Positions 21,033 through 21,645 of a DNA stretch of 21,645 nt are shown one piece after another; position 1 is the stretch's first letter, and every line of letters begins with the position of its first letter. A model generated the notes under the pieces. It saw nothing but the letters and a program-made list of their open reading frames with translations, did not search any database and was not told the DNA's origin. The position numbers and the translations under genes were made by a program. The stretch covers positions 1 through 21,645 of IMG/VR virus record IMGVR_UViG_3300046804_002057; one strand, 5' to 3'. This DNA comes from a virus.

Positions 21033-21205
21033 CAATCAAAGCCTCGCAGGGTCTTGGCTAGACGCGCGCGCTGCCCCAACTTGCCGGGCTTGTGAGAAGC
21101 GGCTTCCAGCTTCTTCATGGGGATGTTTTTGCCTTCCTTCACTCCCAAGGCAGAGCGCAGCGAGCCGGGCTTCTTGATGGCTTTCTGAATCCATTTTTCA
21201 CTCAT
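21032..21205 (-). CDS. Small basic phage protein
   Basis: I translated this 57-aa frame by hand: it begins MSEKWIQKAIKKPGSLRSAL at the ATG at 21205 and ends at 21032. It is very basic, with two KPG motifs (KKPGSLRSALG and HKPGKLGQRARLAKTL), suggesting an internal repeat. I remember similar short proteins next to phage lysis and structural genes but know no function. Its stop overlaps the next gene's ATG and its start lies 8 nt inside the preceding gene, which supports it being a true gene. Confidence 0.65.
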   Translation of the reverse strand: MSEKWIQKAIKKPGSLRSALGVKEGKNIPMKKLEAASHKPGKLGQRARLAKTLRGFD

Positions 21206-21341
21206 TTGCAATCTCTTCTTGTTTGGGCTGTTCGGCAGCGGCAGCTTGAATCGCCGCGATGAGTTGATACACCTCTTGGTACGGGCGCGTGCCCAAGTAA
21301 CCGAGGACGGCGTTGACGGTGTCTAACGACAGATTGATCAT
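21198..21341 (-). CDS. Small helical phage protein
   Basis: A 47-aa frame translated by hand: MINLSLDTVNAVLGYLGTRP at the start, then YQEVYQLIAAIQAAAAEQ and an acidic tail, ending at 21198. The pattern (LxxxxVNxVLxxLGxxPYxEVYxLIxxIQxQ) is one I have seen in short proteins of podovirus genomes. It begins at the ATG at 21341, 4 nt inside the preceding gene. Function unknown. Confidence 0.6.
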   Translation of the reverse strand: MINLSLDTVNAVLGYLGTRPYQEVYQLIAAIQAAAAEQPKQEEIANE

Positions 21342-21541
21342 TCCGATTCCTTGATTTGAGCCATCACTTCATCAATGGTTTCTTTCACTTCCCAAGAATT
21401 GCCGTTCATCCCAAAAGCCACGGTGACTTTTGTCCCGTCCTCTTGTGTGTTCTCGAAGAACGACATCATCGTTTCGGTATTGAGGATCAAACCCTCACCG
21501 ATGCGTCCCTTGGTAGCGTTGGTCAACCTGATGAGCTTCAT
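21338..21541 (-). CDS. Small phage protein, MKLI-type
   Basis: A 67-aa protein. The ATG at 21541 follows GGAG with suitable spacing, which I prefer over the TTG at 21556. It is beta/alpha mixed: MKLIRLTNATKGRIGEGLILNTETMMSFFENTQ, then TKVTVAFGMNGNSWEVKETIDEVMAQI. This resembles short phage proteins with an FlbD-like pattern (valine-rich strand followed by VxExxxEVxxxI). Function unknown. Confidence 0.6.
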   Translation of the reverse strand: MKLIRLTNATKGRIGEGLILNTETMMSFFENTQEDGTKVTVAFGMNGNSWEVKETIDEVMAQIKESE

Positions 21542-21645
21542 ACTTGCTCCATCCAAGAGGTTGTGGCTTCATCCCACGAATATAGCTTGTCATCAGTCGG
21601 CATCGGTACAGGCGCATTCCATAGGCAAGTGTCCTCATTCAACAC
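21538..21645 (-). CDS. C-terminal end of a phage protein (start beyond window)
   Basis: The last 35 residues of a gene entering from the right edge: VLNEDTCLWNAPVPMPTDDK, then LYSWDEATTSWMEQV and a stop at 21538. The PMPTDDKLYSWDEATTSW pattern occurs at the ends of several small phage structural or fibre-related proteins. Its stop overlaps the next ATG (ATGA). Too little is visible to name it. Confidence 0.55.
   Translation of the reverse strand: MLNEDTCLWNAPVPMPTDDKLYSWDEATTSWMEQV

Noticed and set aside
1-21645. CRISPR array, tRNA genes, insertion sequences, integrase or attachment site
   Set aside because: No regularly spaced repeat array, no cloverleaf found by eye, no transposase or recombinase motifs in any translated frame.

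Overview
The window is part of the genome of a tailed, double-stranded DNA bacteriophage with short-tailed (P22-like podovirus) features. No ribosomal, tRNA or host metabolic operon genes are seen apart from the fatty-acid-type genes noted below. Genes are tightly packed, most joined by 1-8 nt stop/start overlaps, and organised in a few long transcription units. The host is not proven. The fairly high GC and the small modular early proteins (a REWVGLTDEE motif, and an ALEALED...AIEEAEKQEPVA pattern) recall phages of freshwater Burkholderiales, but this is an impression from memory, not a search. No integrase or attachment site is visible. Terminase, portal and capsid are absent and probably lie beyond the right end.

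Layout. (1) 1-2390, minus strand: an early unit of a Cro-like repressor, a ParB-like protein and an SF2 helicase that runs off the left edge. (2) 2414-2447: two face-to-face sigma70-type promoters forming a divergent switch. (3) 2487-7583, plus strand: an early/middle operon of 18 mostly small genes. It includes an SSB-like protein with an acidic DDIPF tip, a PD-(D/E)XK RecB/Cas4-type nuclease, a small lipoprotein, a winged-helix protein, a zinc-finger protein, a GNAT-like protein and a family of modular peptides carrying direct repeats. (4) 7546-19071, minus strand: the tail and ejection operon. In transcription order it encodes a head-tail adaptor, a tail fibre-like protein, a gp10-like hub, an 82-aa protein, an acyl carrier protein (ACP), a beta-ketoacyl-ACP synthase (KAS), a possible GNAT-fold protein and four Ala/Gly/Gln-rich proteins in the position of internal virion or ejection proteins. 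(5) 19143-21645, minus strand: small genes and a lysis cassette (membrane proteins, two holin-like proteins, GH108 endolysin), entering from beyond the right edge.

How the parts fit. The Cro-like protein presumably sets the balance at the divergent promoter. The left arm and the plus-strand operon supply DNA metabolism (helicase, ssDNA binding, nuclease) and host take-over peptides. The minus-strand right half builds the tail and ejects or releases virions. The most unusual part is the ACP-KAS pair, with a possible acyltransferase-fold neighbour, translationally coupled inside the virion operon. The ACP keeps its phosphopantetheine serine and the KAS its Cys-His-His residues, so an acyl-transfer chemistry made during virion assembly is plausible. 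A second notable signal is a 24-bp dyad of matching geometry in the only two sizeable gaps between minus-strand genes (1277-1326 and 19072-19142), suggesting shared control of helicase and tail units.
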